From: Oscheius tipulae
Lineage: Eukaryota > Nematoda > Chromadorea > Rhabditida > Rhabditidae
Direction: 5' to 3'
Length of the DNA stretch: 64,000 nt
Assembly: GCA_037178975.1 (NCBI GenBank)
Contig: JASJZH010000004.1
Coordinates: forward strand, 7,006,001 to 7,070,000
The position numbers were made by a program, and so were the translations under genes. Under the pieces are notes generated by a model. That model searched no databases. It saw nothing but the letters and a program-made list of their open reading frames with translations, and was not told the DNA's origin. Position 1 is the stretch's first letter. The number at the start of each line of letters is the position of its first letter. Shown here in pieces: positions 1 to 13,214 of this stretch.

Positions 1-3000
1 AATGGAATACCAGTAAAACTATTAGGTAGGAAAGAGTGGCAAACACAGCAATTCGGAAAGATCCCTTGGTGAACAAAGAGCCAGTACAACTGAAATTTTC
101 AAATGGACACAAACAATTGCTTTAAACACTGATGAAACCCGAGTAGAATTGCCTGTACATTTTGGAACTTGCTTTTATAAAAAAAAAATTTCGGTTCCAC
201 TGCTCACCTCCTACTCGAGAATAGTTTCCCTTATCAGATCTTTGGGCCACTGCCACCTGCTATTTTCAGAAGCCCCGAGAATAGGAAAGACTGAATGAAA
301 TACCGAGAAATGTGAGAAATGATGTAGGCTTGTCTAATTTGCTGTTTGCTTCAGAAAACTTCCCGTTTTTTGGATTATTCGCTAGAAAGAGGATTTTTAC
401 GCTGGACCTGACCGTCGATAAAAGAGGCTTATAGGAAGTTCGGAACAAAAATGAGAAATAGTCCGTGACCGGGTGAAAAATTAAATTCACGCAAAAATGA
501 CGAGTATTAAAAGAGGGAGAAGAAGCAGGTGTCTGACGAGGGGAGACACTAGGAACGATCGTCGTACAGCTGAAGAAAAAGATAGAGGCTCGGGATTGTA
601 ATGGAATCACGGTAGAGATTGGAGGAGTAAACAACTCTTATAGCTGCTATCAGTTAACTTAATCAGATGTTAAAATGGCTAAAAGAAGAGTCAGAGATTG
701 TCAGAGTCTGAGTGGGATGGGATAGGAAACATTAGGAGTTTGGGACATCACTCGTAATATATTTCCGGCCAAGATCGAGCTTGCTTACTGACAGTGAACC
801 AAAAAGTATATTTTCTCTTCAGGCTCTGTTTTCCTGAAAATTACTTGGGAATGTTCCCATACGCTTGAGATTTTCTGGGATTGCCTCTTGCTAAGAGTTC
901 ATACGATCAGAACAAGCTAGTCTGGTTTAGTGGAAAAGACGTGTTGCGCAAACCTTGAGAAGTACACTCGAAAGTAAAAAGGTGAAATTGAACTGACTAG
1001 TTTTACTAAAAATTTGAGAGAACCAGGAAGACTTCACTGCCACAGATGTCCTAAGATAAACACTTAATCGGGAGGAGCTTTAGAAATGGAGGGAGTAATT
1101 TTGAACTCCGAAAACACTTGAAATCCTCCAATGTTCGACTATTGAACCTTTTGTCACTGTATTAGCTAGTTCATAAATACATATAGAAGCTCCCTTTGAC
1201 TACCTGGGAAGTGATCTTAAACTACTACAGACTCAAAACTGTTTGGTCAGTTGTGCAAAAAGCAAACTACAAACAGACGACATATATGCAAAACCATTTG
1301 TGCAAAAGGCAGTTATAAGCCGCATAAGCTCTTGAATTGGAAAGGGGTGAGGGTGTTCAAATGAATGCAAACAGCTTCTGCCCTAAATAGACAGACAGAG
1401 TACTCGACTCTGCAAGTGTCCAAGTTCCGGGTGGTGCTTCATTAGAGATGATAAATGACCTCGACTCGCGACTCTTTCACCGAATAATCTTCGGCCTAGC
1501 GTTCCTTCAAAGTGATCTATTGGGTATTAAGCTAAGGATTTGCCATGTTTCAAGAAGATCCTATTTTGATAAGAGTGGTCTCTGAGATCGGGGATGCACT
1601 CTCATTAGGCTACTACGCACATATGGAGCTTCGTCTGTTGATCAACCAAGAGGAAAATACGCATGGCTGAGGACATTGTGACTCCCAAAAAGAGGCTGCG
1701 TCAAAATAGTGAGACTATTTATATATGGGGAGGGAGATGTTTTGTTTTCGATGACCGAATCAAGGGGAATCTGATTGCTAGATGAACATCTTCAAAAAGA
1801 GCTTGTGTACCAGTATAACATACGAAGAAGAAAATCAATGACTGTGAAGTGTGATGATCGACACCTACTTTGAAAGTGCAGATAGATCCTACAGAGCTTC
1901 TCCTAGAGAAAATTTGCCGGAGCATCTCGGTAAAGATTCATAATCTCTAAGGCAAGGCATGAAAAGGTGCCGGAATAGTGTCTATAAGGACTTTTCCAAA
2001 CGGTGACTAGAGCGGCTGTATTTGGAGTGAGAGCCGAACTTATAGCAACTGTCCGGTGTCAAGTTGAGAGCAATCACCACAGTAGACGTCACAGAACAAC
2101 AATGGTCTTCAATGGAACACCTTTGGCTATGTTTAGATGGGCCAGGACCGTTAATGGAGTTTCTTCTCTGCACGCTGGGTTGCACTCTAAAGGGACAACA
2201 TTTTTAGATGCCCCCATATGTTCCTAAAAAAGAGCTTTTAAATTCTCGAGCTCATGTTCTTCATTTTCTAGGGGCATGTTGAAATTCGAGCCATTTCTGT
2301 TCCATCTGTAAGAGAGACCCCATTCTTCGCGTCATTAATATTCACGACAAAAAGCTGAGAGGGTGGAGAAGACGGGCGTTTAGAGATTGTGGGGAGTTTT
2401 GAAGTGTTTGAATGAGCAATCTCTTAATTTTAATAAAGTGTTCATCACAACATTTTGAACGAGAGCAAATAAACATAGAGAAACAGAGAGATCAGTTTCT
2501 TGATAACCTTTCGCAAAGACCTTTGGCAATCTTTGCAAGAACAGCAAAAATCGTCGGTGCAAATTGGCGGAGGAAAGAGTGAATTATCCCACAAGTGTGA
2601 TCTAATCTGACACTGTAACTGCAGTTCGTCTACTCAATTTTGAGAGGAAAATCTTGTTAGGAACTCCTTCCGATCAGGAATATCCGGTCGGGAGAGAAGA
2701 CGTTTGACACTGGGGAAAGATAACAAGCTCGTACATATCACAAAGTGCGAAGCCAGTCACTTGTGTTAACTAGCAAGATAAATAATTGTTAACTTCGTCT
2801 TCTAACGTAAACAATGGGCGGATGTTGCAAAATGCGAATGATTCATTGTTTGCATCTGTCGGTATCTCATTATATGGGATTATCGGAAACGAGACAAGGG
2901 ATCTTTACAGTATTTTTCTACAAGCAAAGTTGCTTAGAACATCGTTACAGAACAGGAAATAAAATGATTAAAAACTCTCAAAAAGCGTTGCGCTAAAACG

Positions 3001-4136
3001 AAGGAACCCTCTTCAGACAGCTCTACAACACCAGAGCTGCTAACCTGATTTGATTTCGAAGGCGTAAGTTTCACACCCTTCGAAAGTGCAGTAAAGTTTC
3101 GAGAATCACGTTACCAGGAATTCAACTTGACATTTGTACTGACTGAACAAATGATGAGGAATGCGGAAATGGTGTCAAGTATGGGATGGAGATGGGAAAT
3201 GCGCGTTGAGAGACTTTTTTTGAACTGACTCATCTGTGCAACAGAGGCTGAGTGATTTTTGGGTGTGGGCTGCAGTTTGAAAAAGACTTAGCATATTCCC
3301 AGAGGGGCCTTTGATCATCCTTTATTCGTTTGTTGTCCCCTTTGCGAGTCGCCTCCCCCCTACGTCAAAACAGGCACAATAGAAAGCTCTCTCTTTAGAT
3401 CCCAGGAGCACTATTTTGAAGAATGGCAAGGATTTGTTTAACTTGTCAAAATGAGGAGAAAACATGTCATGACCATTGAAGGATGAGGGACAGGAGGTTT
3501 TTGAAAAATTTTGGAGGAGAGAAACGATCTTTGAAACCGGGGACACGATCTAAATCGTTTAGTTTAGACAGGCGTCCTGTTCAGATTGAATCAATAGAAA
3601 ACGAGGAAAAAATTTTTATTTGGTGACCGACAAGCAGGCCGCTCGTTTGTCTTGCCTGCAACATGAATCTGCTAATTTACCATAAGACAATTGAGCGAAG
3701 AGGTCAAAGACGCTCTACCGAGAAAAGCGAGTAATTGCAAAGTATAGCGGCTGTTTTATGAGTCATTTCGAATGACATCAAGCAGATGTCTTCATTTAAA
3801 AAGAGTAGAGAGAAAGTTAATAGAGTAAAGTGATAGCAATGGACTCAATGAGTGGAGAGAGACTTCTTTCGCTTGCTAAGATCTAAGGGACTGTGGTGAT
3901 AGACTTGCTTGCAAGAAAGACAATTTTACTGAAACAGACGTAGCTGACATCTTTTGTCACTAAGTTTTCACTTTCACTTTTTTCACTCACTCTTTTTTCA
4001 CCACTGGTGTCCGTCCGTTCGTCGCCGTGTCCGCACAATTGACTGCCAACACTAATACTCAAAAACGCTGACAAGTCATTTCATGTCAGGAAACAAGGGG
4101 ACACGCAGCTGTGGAGGAAACTGCTACTAGGGAAGC

Positions 4137-4211
4137 GGCGCAGCCGCTTGTGATCAATTCTAAGCCAAGACTAAAGAGCTGCGAAGCTGCCGTCGGCAGC
4201 TGGTATTGAAA
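4137..4211. repeat. Hairpin-bearing dispersed motif, copy 1
   Basis: Two compact inverted repeats lie close together: GCGGCGCAGCCGC near 4137-4148 and AGCTGCCG-T-CGGCAGCT at 4185-4201, the latter an 8-bp perfect stem around one base. The order (GAAGCG..GCAGCCGC, a short spacer, a hairpin, then GGCTGGTATT or AGCTGGTATT) recurs at 54748-54793 with a different hairpin stem. I infer a small dispersed repeat family with compensatory stem changes; only two copies are visible here. Confidence 0.45.
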
Positions 4212-7200
4212 ACAGCTCCGACAAACCGGAACCTAATGTTAACCTAAAAAAGATGACAGGTAGATGGCTGAAGAAGTATGGGTGAATGATTGTGTACGAT
4301 ACTGTAGCCTAATTGAGAACAAAGTGTCGTTCTACTGATTTTGATTAGCTAGAAGTGCATGAAACGAGACTTCCATTGACCTGTGCTGAATAAACAAAAG
4401 GATGACGCTTGTGACAAATTCGAAGAGTAGGCGGAAGCATAAAGTTCAGAAAATAGGCAAACAGTTACTCTCTTACGCAACAGTAAAAAGTTGTTCGCAA
4501 GCTTCCAAAAACAGGCATGATGCGCAAAACACGTACCATTTATAGCACACCACTACGCGCACAAACAGAACCTTATAGAAAGACATAATTGGGAGCGGAA
4601 GTTGCCCTCCGTGTAGGTGGACCCAATTGTCCCCCTACCCTAACAAGTGTCAATTGTGCTTATTGAGGCCATGCTAGCCGTTTAAAATGCCACTTTGTGG
4701 ACGGTCAACGGGAGTGGAAAGTGAGATTAGTGTTTGTATGACGAACCACTAATTGGGCAGGTTCTAAGAAGTTCGGTAGGAATTATGCTCACGGCTTACC
4801 CATCCTCTGTCAAAACTCAAAAACAAGAATTTCGAAGAGCTCAAAGTTCTGAGCGACCTTGGAGGAAGAAGAAGGAGGAGGAAAGACAAGAGCTAGATAA
4901 ACATGAATCTGCTCCAGTGGACTTGGAACAAAGTTACTCTGACTCTATTCGAAAGAGACAACAACTCTCTTAAATAGTAACAACTTTCTGACGCTGTGGG
5001 TGGAAATTGGATTGAGTTCGGATTGAAATAACCGGCAGACCGACGTCCTCTCGATTTGCGACCATAATTCGTGTTAAGCAAAATGCAATTTCAACAATTG
5101 ACATTTCACATTACTTTCGCGTGTGAGTGTTGGTGAGTCGTATCCAAAGCGCTATCTTTGGGTGTGATCGTCAGCAAATGTGTTTAGACGATGAAATTTA
5201 GAAATGCGGAAGTGGATGACTGACCCTTGACAGGTAATGGACAGTAATGACTTATGTGGCACGCAACATGGAACATGCGACTGTCCAGGCTCCAGGCAGA
5301 AGTATAGATTGTTTGGTACAGTGAAGTTATTGAAAAGCTTTGCAGCTCTGTTTGCATAGAATGACAGACAAGGATATTGTAGACTATTAGCAGAATCCAA
5401 CAACTAGACAGAATTTGAAATAACCTCTTCAGGGTTTGCAGCCTAGGTTTGCCTCTGTTTCCAGGGCTTGAATTGTGTTTGGCCCCAATTAATAAGGAGG
5501 ATCCACCTTCAAGCGTCATAATAACACCGCCACAGATTGTTTACCGAGAAAGGCGTCAATTTCGCAGGCTGTTGGCTACGAACCAAACTCTTTTTTGTGA
5601 CAGTTTGAAAACTAAAGAGTTGACTTGATCTAGGGACAATTAGGTATAGTGCTTCCTAGGTGCGGGCATCTGTTCTGATATGTGCATCCACAATCTGAAC
5701 CCGGACCGGGTGGAAGGGACAAAAGTGACGGGTGCTTGATTAGCCTTCGAAGAAGGGGAAAAGAAGCGGGAGACATCGGTCAAGAGATCGAGTTACGAGA
5801 AGGAAGCTGCGCATTTTAACAAGCTCTCTGGAGGCACAGAGAGCAATTTTTCAGAGGAAAAAGTCTCCAAAGATCACTTTTTCCCTTGATCTCATCCTCA
5901 ATTTTCTTAATTTCACTAGTTTCATCACAAACCGCATACTTATTTTCTACTAAAATATGGAAGTCTCCTTTTAATAGAAACGGGGATTTTCAGGATGACG
6001 CATGTCGGAATGGGAAAGTATTTATCAATGCGGAGACTTGAGGGTGGCGCATAAATTAGCAGGATCAGCAGCCCCTTCATGTTAAGCATTGCAAAAATAG
6101 ACTAGCTTTTCGAAAAGAACACTTTTCGAGAAGTGAAGTGCTCATTCAATTCTTGACTGTCATTAGGTGACCACTGACTTTGTTTTCCATTTCGCGAAAC
6201 CAAAAATGGACGATTCTGCACCTGATTAGTTGAAGAGTGTAAAGTCAAGTATGGGAGATGGACTACCCTGTTTGAGTGGCAATGAAACAAGGAACAGAAT
6301 AGATTTCAGGGCAGCTCAGCCGTCAAAACTTGATTCCCCCAAGGAGTCTTGGCTCAAACTTTTGATTTGCACGGGACAGAAGCGGCATCTCAACCTGCAA
6401 AGAGTGTAAAATGGTCAGAGCTTTCAATATTCCCAGATTCGTTTTGCTAAACTGTTTCTTAATATACACGTGGATATGTGAAAATACCAATGTTTTGGTC
6501 ACTGAGCCAGCCGTCTCCGATGGCTTCGCCGTCTTTTTGCCTTCAGTTTGCATTGGCGACTTTTCCGATCAACAGAAATTCTAGACAACATAATTGGCTC
6601 GCTTCTGTTTTTTGGACACGGACAAACAGACAAACAGAGTACGCCAGAGAAACCATCGCGCTTTAGATAGTAGAGATCCTCCAAAAAACTTCCTTTTTCA
6701 AGCAGCCCTCTAGACTCGTTCAAGCATCTGACAAGAGGACCTCAACCTACACACTCTGTTCTATTTCCTTGTTCCAGAAAGATTACCCAGCCGAGTGTTT
6801 GTTGAAAATCGAGAAATGGCCCGAGGCAAACAGACAGGATTGGCACCAAAAGGGATGACATAATTAAATGAGGAAGAAACTGAGATCTTTGTTTTTATCC
6901 TGTGTTTTGAGTTACTATAAGAGAATTGCGAGGAAATGAGTAAGTTTTGTGTTCGCCTAATTATTCCATCGAGGAAGTTTCAAAAATTAGGAGAAGGTGG
7001 GAACTTCTTGAATTTCAGTGAACTTGATCCTAGCATCATTTTTCGAGCAATTTGAGCGCAAGGGGTGTGTAAAATGGGCCCTATTTTTGCGGAGCTTAGA
7101 GAATGACAAAATACTACAAAAGGCGAGCGCTGAAAAAACGAGGAAGATAGGAACTTTGATCAATTTGATCAAGTCACAACTTCTTGGACAACTGTTTTTT

Positions 7201-7230
7201 TATGAAAAATGCATTACTGATTACGGTAGC

Positions 7231-7300
7231 GGAGAGGGAGAGAGAGAGACAGAGAGACAGAGAGACTGATAGACAGAGAGGCAGGGAGACTAAGAGAGAA
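7231..7300. repeat. Purine-rich simple repeat (GA / ACAG units)
   Basis: About 70 bases of nearly uninterrupted GAGA and GACAGA units. It looks like an imperfect microsatellite. A second stretch of the same character lies at 55591-55680. No function is implied. Confidence 0.8.
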
Positions 7301-8901
7301 CCTCAGCCCCAGACGCGCTTAAAAATTCTGTCTAGTAAGTAAGCGGCTTCCTGACAAGAGTATATGAATTGATTATTTGCTATTCCGAGTACGAGGTTCT
7401 CAAAAATTAGGGAGACTCTCGACAGAGAGCTTCTCCAAAAAAGGTCGTAATCATAAAAGGATAGGTAGCTGATGGGGCTCTATTCCAGAACGTAAACTGG
7501 ACGTCGTCCTCTAACCTACACTATGAATAATGCAAAAAGTGTAAGCCTCACGACAACCTTTCCAACCTGGCTGGAAATGTTTGTTTGACTTCTGGAAGAC
7601 GGACCCCTAAATGAGCCGAGGAGAGATGGACGAGCCTTAAAAAGTTCTATAATTGCTACTGCGCCAATCATAAATATGCGTAGTGTAAGAGAGGCTGAGA
7701 AGAGAGTCAAGTGGACAACTGAACGACGGCACATGTGGTCCTATGAGGGAGAAAAAGACTGTACGTCCGGTCGTTTGGAGGAGGATGAATGGCTTCCGCA
7801 ACCTGTGCTGGCAGTCGGGATTCGAGGCAAAGATTATACATACGTTATAGGCAGGTTGATGATGATCGAAAGGGTGAGTGAAGGCGATAGATTAGGAATC
7901 GCTATGATGTTGGGCCAGATTTCTGAACACAGTTCCGAATTATCGTTAGTTCCCAAACATAAAATAGAGCTCAGTGAAGCTGGGAAAGTCTGAAAGAAGT
8001 ATGGAACAGTCAAACTATGGGCAACCTGGAAGGTTTCTATACCCCGATGAGATTGTTTCTGGATCTAGAGTTAATAACCTTAGCAACTTAATATACTCTG
8101 GAAAGTTATTCAACTGTCGGTTGTGAAACAATCTGGTGTTTCGGACCAGCTCGGTCCGAACTAAACTTGGTAAAAAGCGGGTGCATCCAGCCTGCTGACT
8201 ATGACTGAGTTATGGAATGAGCAGGAATATGCATTCCTATTGTGTGTAAGACATGACTTATAAATGTGTCTACAGGAGATATTCTGCAAATTTACATAAT
8301 TAATGGTCGGGTACGTAGATCACACAAACGAATAGAACAGATGCAGGGTCTATCTTCAACAGGCAATGTACGTACCATCGCTATCTTTTATTATTTCAGT
8401 TTCACTAATCACAGTAGTCATAATACAATCACTGTTCTAAAAACTTACGCTCTCTAACCAGAACATAGTTTAGAGTCAATCATCTAACCTTTTCGCAATA
8501 GAGTTACTGATTCAATGAACCGCATTGCAATAGCCTTTGATAAGACCTCTGGTTATGAAACACCTGTTTCCCTGATGACTTCATTCGGACTAAGATCACT
8601 CCTAATTTGCATGAAATATGACCATACTGACCACTTGTCTGCAGGGGACTAAACGGAGAACAGTAGAGGACATACTTGAAATTGTGGACAAACAAGGGGC
8701 TTCAGAAATGCAAGCGAATTCTCAGAGAGGGCAATGATTCTTCGAAACAAACAGCCAGTGTCACAAATAACCCAGTCAGGCGTAATTACCGTTTCCACAT
8801 GCATTTGAACCGCCCTTATCCTAATGAGATCTCGGCTCATGGTTCTTAGAAGCCAATTTTTCCAGAACAAAACAACGAGCAGAAGATTGTTTATGGCCCG
8901 T

Positions 8902-11474
8902 TCAAGTGTATCTCGTGTTTTGGACGACGTAGAAATGGTCATGATCTTGGAATCGTACGGTCAGATTCCGTAGCCGTGGAGGCGAGCAGAATCGCGGAGC
9001 TCTAGGATTTGTTTGGGTTAATGTCTGGAAAAGTTTGATACTTTGAATGGCGTGGTTGATCTTCTTTCGGGCGCCGATTGTAGAGACTCCGATGTCTTTG
9101 AGATTTTGTTCATCGAGGAGAAGGAAAGCGTGCATGTCGATCTGAACAAGAAGATATTCAAAAGGAAATAGGAATAAGCTCACTTCTTGTTCTCTCATGA
9201 TTGCCAAGTATTCACTGCATCCCAGCTGTGTCAGAACCATCGCCGGATCGGTAAAGTTCCTAATATCCCAACCACAATCCGACGTGGCTGGAGTTGAATC
9301 AAAGATTGAGGTGGAAGCCGAAAAAAATGGTGTTCTTCTTGTCGGAGGCTCGAAGAAGACGTTCCGTGATCGTGTGGATCTACTGCTAAGTGAATCCGAG
9401 AAGTCGGAAAGCTCGTCCTCTTCTCGGAGAGCACAGAGGCCATTTCGTTGGGGCTAAAGAAGATTTATGAAAGAGAAATAGTCTTACGGATCTAGCATTC
9501 CTTCCCTCAATCATTCTTCCCTGAGGTTCTTCGTGAGTCGAAGATAAAAGACCCTAAAACAAGGAAATTTCTCTAGTTTGACCCTGGAACCTTGAATAAT
9601 TCAGCTGGAAGTGAGTAGCTGAGTCCATAGCCGGCCCAATGGTCTGTAGGATAACGTGGATGGCTTCCGGGAAGCTCGTCGAAAACTACTGAATAGAACG
9701 CTGGACCAATAACCTAAATGAGGCTACCTTGAGCAGCCTTGTGCAGCATCAGCTCCCGGTCGGTTTTCCGCTTCCAAGACCCTCTGAACATTGATTGTAG
9801 GTGGATATTTTATAACAACATACGTATTTTTGTCGATATCTTTGACTCCTTTTAGAATTGATGCTGCCAGGGGTGAATCCTCAGGGTCTGGACTCTTAGG
9901 ACCACTATCTGGTACTCGAAGTAGATAAAATGCTCCTGGGTAGTCGAATGCGGCTTCAACGGGCAAAGTGGGTGTGATATTGAAAGCAGATAGTCCTGAA
10001 ACAGCAAGTTCCATGAAAACATTTCTGCCGTACCATGGTCACCATGTATAACTATGTCTCTCAGTCGGAACATTTCAGGACAGTTCTCTTCCAGTCCTTT
10101 GACAATCAATGTCTGGAATCACTCGGTTTATGTTAGTTGTTTCCTTACCGTCGAGCTTTGAGCCCGTTTCTTGTAGCTGACACTGATGGTCGAGCTGCCT
10201 TCTCCCAAAGATGACATGTTCGTTTCAGAGCTCACATCGAAGCTAAGTATAGCCGGCGAGAAACCCTTAAATTGAACTAGAGGTCGAGTTTAAAGAACTC
10301 TCCAACAATTATCAGTTTCCTGGCCGAAAGGACTCCTCCAATTGGTCCAGACACTACGAGAAAACCGTCATTAGCTTGACTCGTCGTCTGACTTCCGACA
10401 TCACAAGAAAGCTCGCGCAATCTAAAAGGCTAGTTCTTAAAAACAAAATTAAAATCCTAGTTCAAAAAGGAGAGTAAAAGGTACCTCTGAAGGTTCTCCG
10501 GGCTGTTCAAAATCTTCAGCGTCTCTGTCTTGCATGGAACTGTACAGTTGACCAGCACTGGATAGTCATTCTGAATCGAGAAACTTGTTGAAACCCAACA
10601 AAAAGTGACCGATAACCCGAATCTTTGTAAAGCCGTCGCCAATCCATGTAAAAAGGTCAGCTCATTCTCGTAGGTTCCTCTAATAGTACAGAGATAAATT
10701 CCCTTGTCCAACGGCTGCCATGTTACGACGTCCCCGACAAAAGACGAAGGCTGTCCTGATAGGAGCCAAGGCAGTTCGAAGCTGATGGCGAACGGGAGGA
10801 TTTCCTGAACTTTCACTGTACAGTTCGAGAATAAGTCCGAACTCGAAGGTAATTCCTGGCGGCGTCCACGTGTTCGGGTGTTCCAGCAATCGAGACCTGG
10901 TCACTTTTCACTTGGTTGTCACTGAAAAAGAAGCTGGTCATGTGCCTTCCCTGGGTCGAGACGAACCTATACTTGTTCGAGTCCGGGAAGTGAATGTGGC
11001 ACTGCGTGTATTTCATTATCTGAATTTATTTATGGCTTGAGAATGGAAAAGTTAAAACCTGTTGTATCCCTTTGCCTCCCTTTCCAATCAGATTTGAATG
11101 TAGTGTGTGGTGGATTTCAATTTTTAAAGTGACCCTGGCTTTCTAAACGCAAACTCTCTTTACTATAGAAATGGAAAAACTTTAGTCTGTAAATGCTCAG
11201 CCAGCATGGCTTCAGCCCTTGTGATCTGCTCCATCGTTCCTTGGACCTTGACGAAAGGATCTCGTTTGGTTTTGGCCCCAATCTTGAGCTGTGCTGGCCA
11301 AGAGATCAGAGCGCCCGTTCGCGACATGATATCTTGAAAAAATACATCGGCATTCGGGTAATGATAGCCAAGGTCGTCTGGTCTTCCGGTGATCATGGCT
11401 TCCAGACGACGACGATCCACAGCGACACGCTGTTCAAATCGGTCATTGCCGAGCGGCACGACCTCGTCAGACAT
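8902..11474 (-). CDS. bicc-1: Bicaudal-C homologue, KH and SAM RNA-binding protein
   Basis: Bicaudal-C proteins bind mRNA and control its translation in the cytoplasm during development. The conceptual protein begins with the family's N-terminal KH-like block (about 11160-11474; contains MSRTGALISWP and KIGAKTKRDP). A canonical KH follows at about 10810-11135 with the GKGG loop and then THIHFPDSN-type sequence (here CHIHFPDSN, then DQVSIAG). Further KH-like repeats lie at 9720-10800, and a Ser/Arg-rich linker at about 9245-9440. The C-terminal SAM domain (9010-9235, LGCSEYLAIMREQE joined to IDMHAFLLLDEQNLKDIG) is split by a short intron. About ten introns, mostly 40-60 bp, have ttttcag-like acceptors. 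ATG at 11474 follows a splice acceptor; an 11-nt in-frame piece at 11526-11536 could be an upstream coding exon, so the true start is uncertain. It stands alone with no same-strand neighbour close upstream. Confidence 0.88.
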
Positions 11475-13214
11475 CTGGAATGGCAAAGGTTTTAGTGATC
11501 AAAGCTTTGAATAATCAGCCTACCTGTTCAAGTACTGAAAAGAAACAAGGAAAAATATGGCGAATGGGTCACTTGTTTTTCAAATGAAGGTTTGCAAAAA
11601 TGTTTTGAACACCTCGATTTTTCAAAGGCCGAACTTGAGATCTCAATAATATTGTTAAAAAATGTCGTTGAAAAGTAATGAAGACTAATGAGTGTTGGAA
11701 AGATGAGATCAATAACAATGGGTGGGGTGTGGAAGAGAAGATGTGTTTGGAAAAGAAGGCTGATGGATGACGCGGAATGGGTCACGCGCGGTAACATTAC
11801 AGTCCATTCGGAACTAGCTGACAGTGGGAAATACCCTTGAAAGATCTCGGATTCCGAAGATAAGAAGAAAAGGACTCAAGAGAAGAGAGTTCAGCCACCT
11901 CCCCAGTGATAAACCGGTAACTTGTGTGGGAGTAGACGCCTAGCTTATTGATACCACGACCAGTGTTGGGCCAATTGGTGGTAAGACACGAAGAGTGAGA
12001 GTGATGGAAACTGGAAATTTTGACACCAGATCATCTGTTGAAACGAGAGGCGTGTAAAGGTGAAGGGATGTTAATTGATTCACTCTCGTCATGTTTATAT
12101 CACCCAAATATTGTCTGCTTCTTTCGTTCCAGTCAGAAGATAGCTATTCTCTCATTGTCAGTTAGTAGCAGCACTTACCTGAGCAGAGTTGCCGCGGTAG
12201 GAATAACGTTCTCGTACTGTTCAGAACTTGTAAACTGTTTTATTGCATTAACTCTTGACAGGATTTGACTTGTCACCAATTATTATGGGACTCTTCCAGA
12301 AGTCAATGACACCAGTTCTGCTGCTCCGATACATTGGCTCGTCTCGCTTCAGCAATAGTAGCTCTGCTTCAGCACTCTTCTGTATCCACTGAGGCAGAAA
12401 GATCTTGAAGAGACGGGTATCTACAGCGCTACTCTTCTGCTTGCCTGCTTCGTGAACACCAGTGTCGACAGCGAAATGGGAAGCAACTGCCCGTCCCTGA
12501 CAAACTGTAAGCAAGGTACCTCTACCGGGTGACGAGGCCAAGCAGCTTTTCAAGCACTACAAGACGATTGTCAAAGAACTGAGCAAGAGGCAATACGTCA
12601 ATCTGTCCAATCCTGCTCTCATCGCGGTGATCTCAAGGAGATTGCGGAAGACTAGGCAAGGACAACATCTACAGTTTCGATTAGCCGGAGAAACTAATGG
12701 ACTACGGCAACTGCGAGCCAATCGACTGGAGAATAGATCAAGGGGCTCGACCAGGTCGGATCGTTGCAAGAGTAGTCCATTTGTTGACAAACTGTGGGGT
12801 TATGGATACGCACCGCGCGTTTTTCCGTTCTTATAACTCTGCTTTCACAAAGTTCGTAATATCAGAAGATATCAATATACTCAATCCTCTTGACTGGAAG
12901 CAAGAATACCATTGTTGGAACATTTCAATCCAAGGTTTATTAATCATCACGCCTTACACAATCGACTAGTACACACGGGGTAGGAGAGAGGAGAGGGGAA
13001 CAGAGCTAACAACGGTGTTTAACGAACAGTTCAACCGAGATTCATTAAAGGGTGTACGGGGTATGTACAAGTACTCAAAAACCGTAATGGATTCATTAAA
13101 ACTAAATGGACTTAGTGACGGCTCTGACGACCCTTACGACCCATAAGACTAAACATTGAGCAGTACTGTTTCAATTGACTGAAAACGTGAACTTTCTTCG
13201 AAAGTGGGGTGGAC
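11475..13214. other. Intergenic, weak coding-like frames of unclear origin
   Basis: Apart from a possible 5' exon of the Bicaudal-C gene, the stretch 12248-12969 has long open frames on both strands: about 100 codons on minus at 12248-12553 and on plus at about 12510-12836. Neither begins with a clear ATG or shows a domain I recognise. They may be remnants of a mobile element or chance openness; I make no gene call. Confidence 0.4.

Larger units (their letters stand above)
1..8901. other. Gene-poor region, no supportable gene
   Basis: Only short open frames (122 codons or fewer) occur here. None shows a signal peptide, a recognisable domain, or a chain of exons joined by TTTTCAG-type acceptors such as the genes further right have. 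The stretch contains a hairpin motif at 4137-4201 and a purine-rich simple repeat at 7231-7300, listed separately. Small or non-coding genes cannot be excluded by eye. Confidence 0.6.

Noticed and set aside
266..634. 122-codon minus frame
   Set aside because: It has no clear signal peptide, no domain, no splice partners and no clear ATG context; typical of chance openness in AT-rich DNA.
7231..7300. Purine-rich GA repeat as a regulatory element
   Set aside because: Low-complexity sequence of this kind is common and no gene lies nearby; listed only as a simple repeat.
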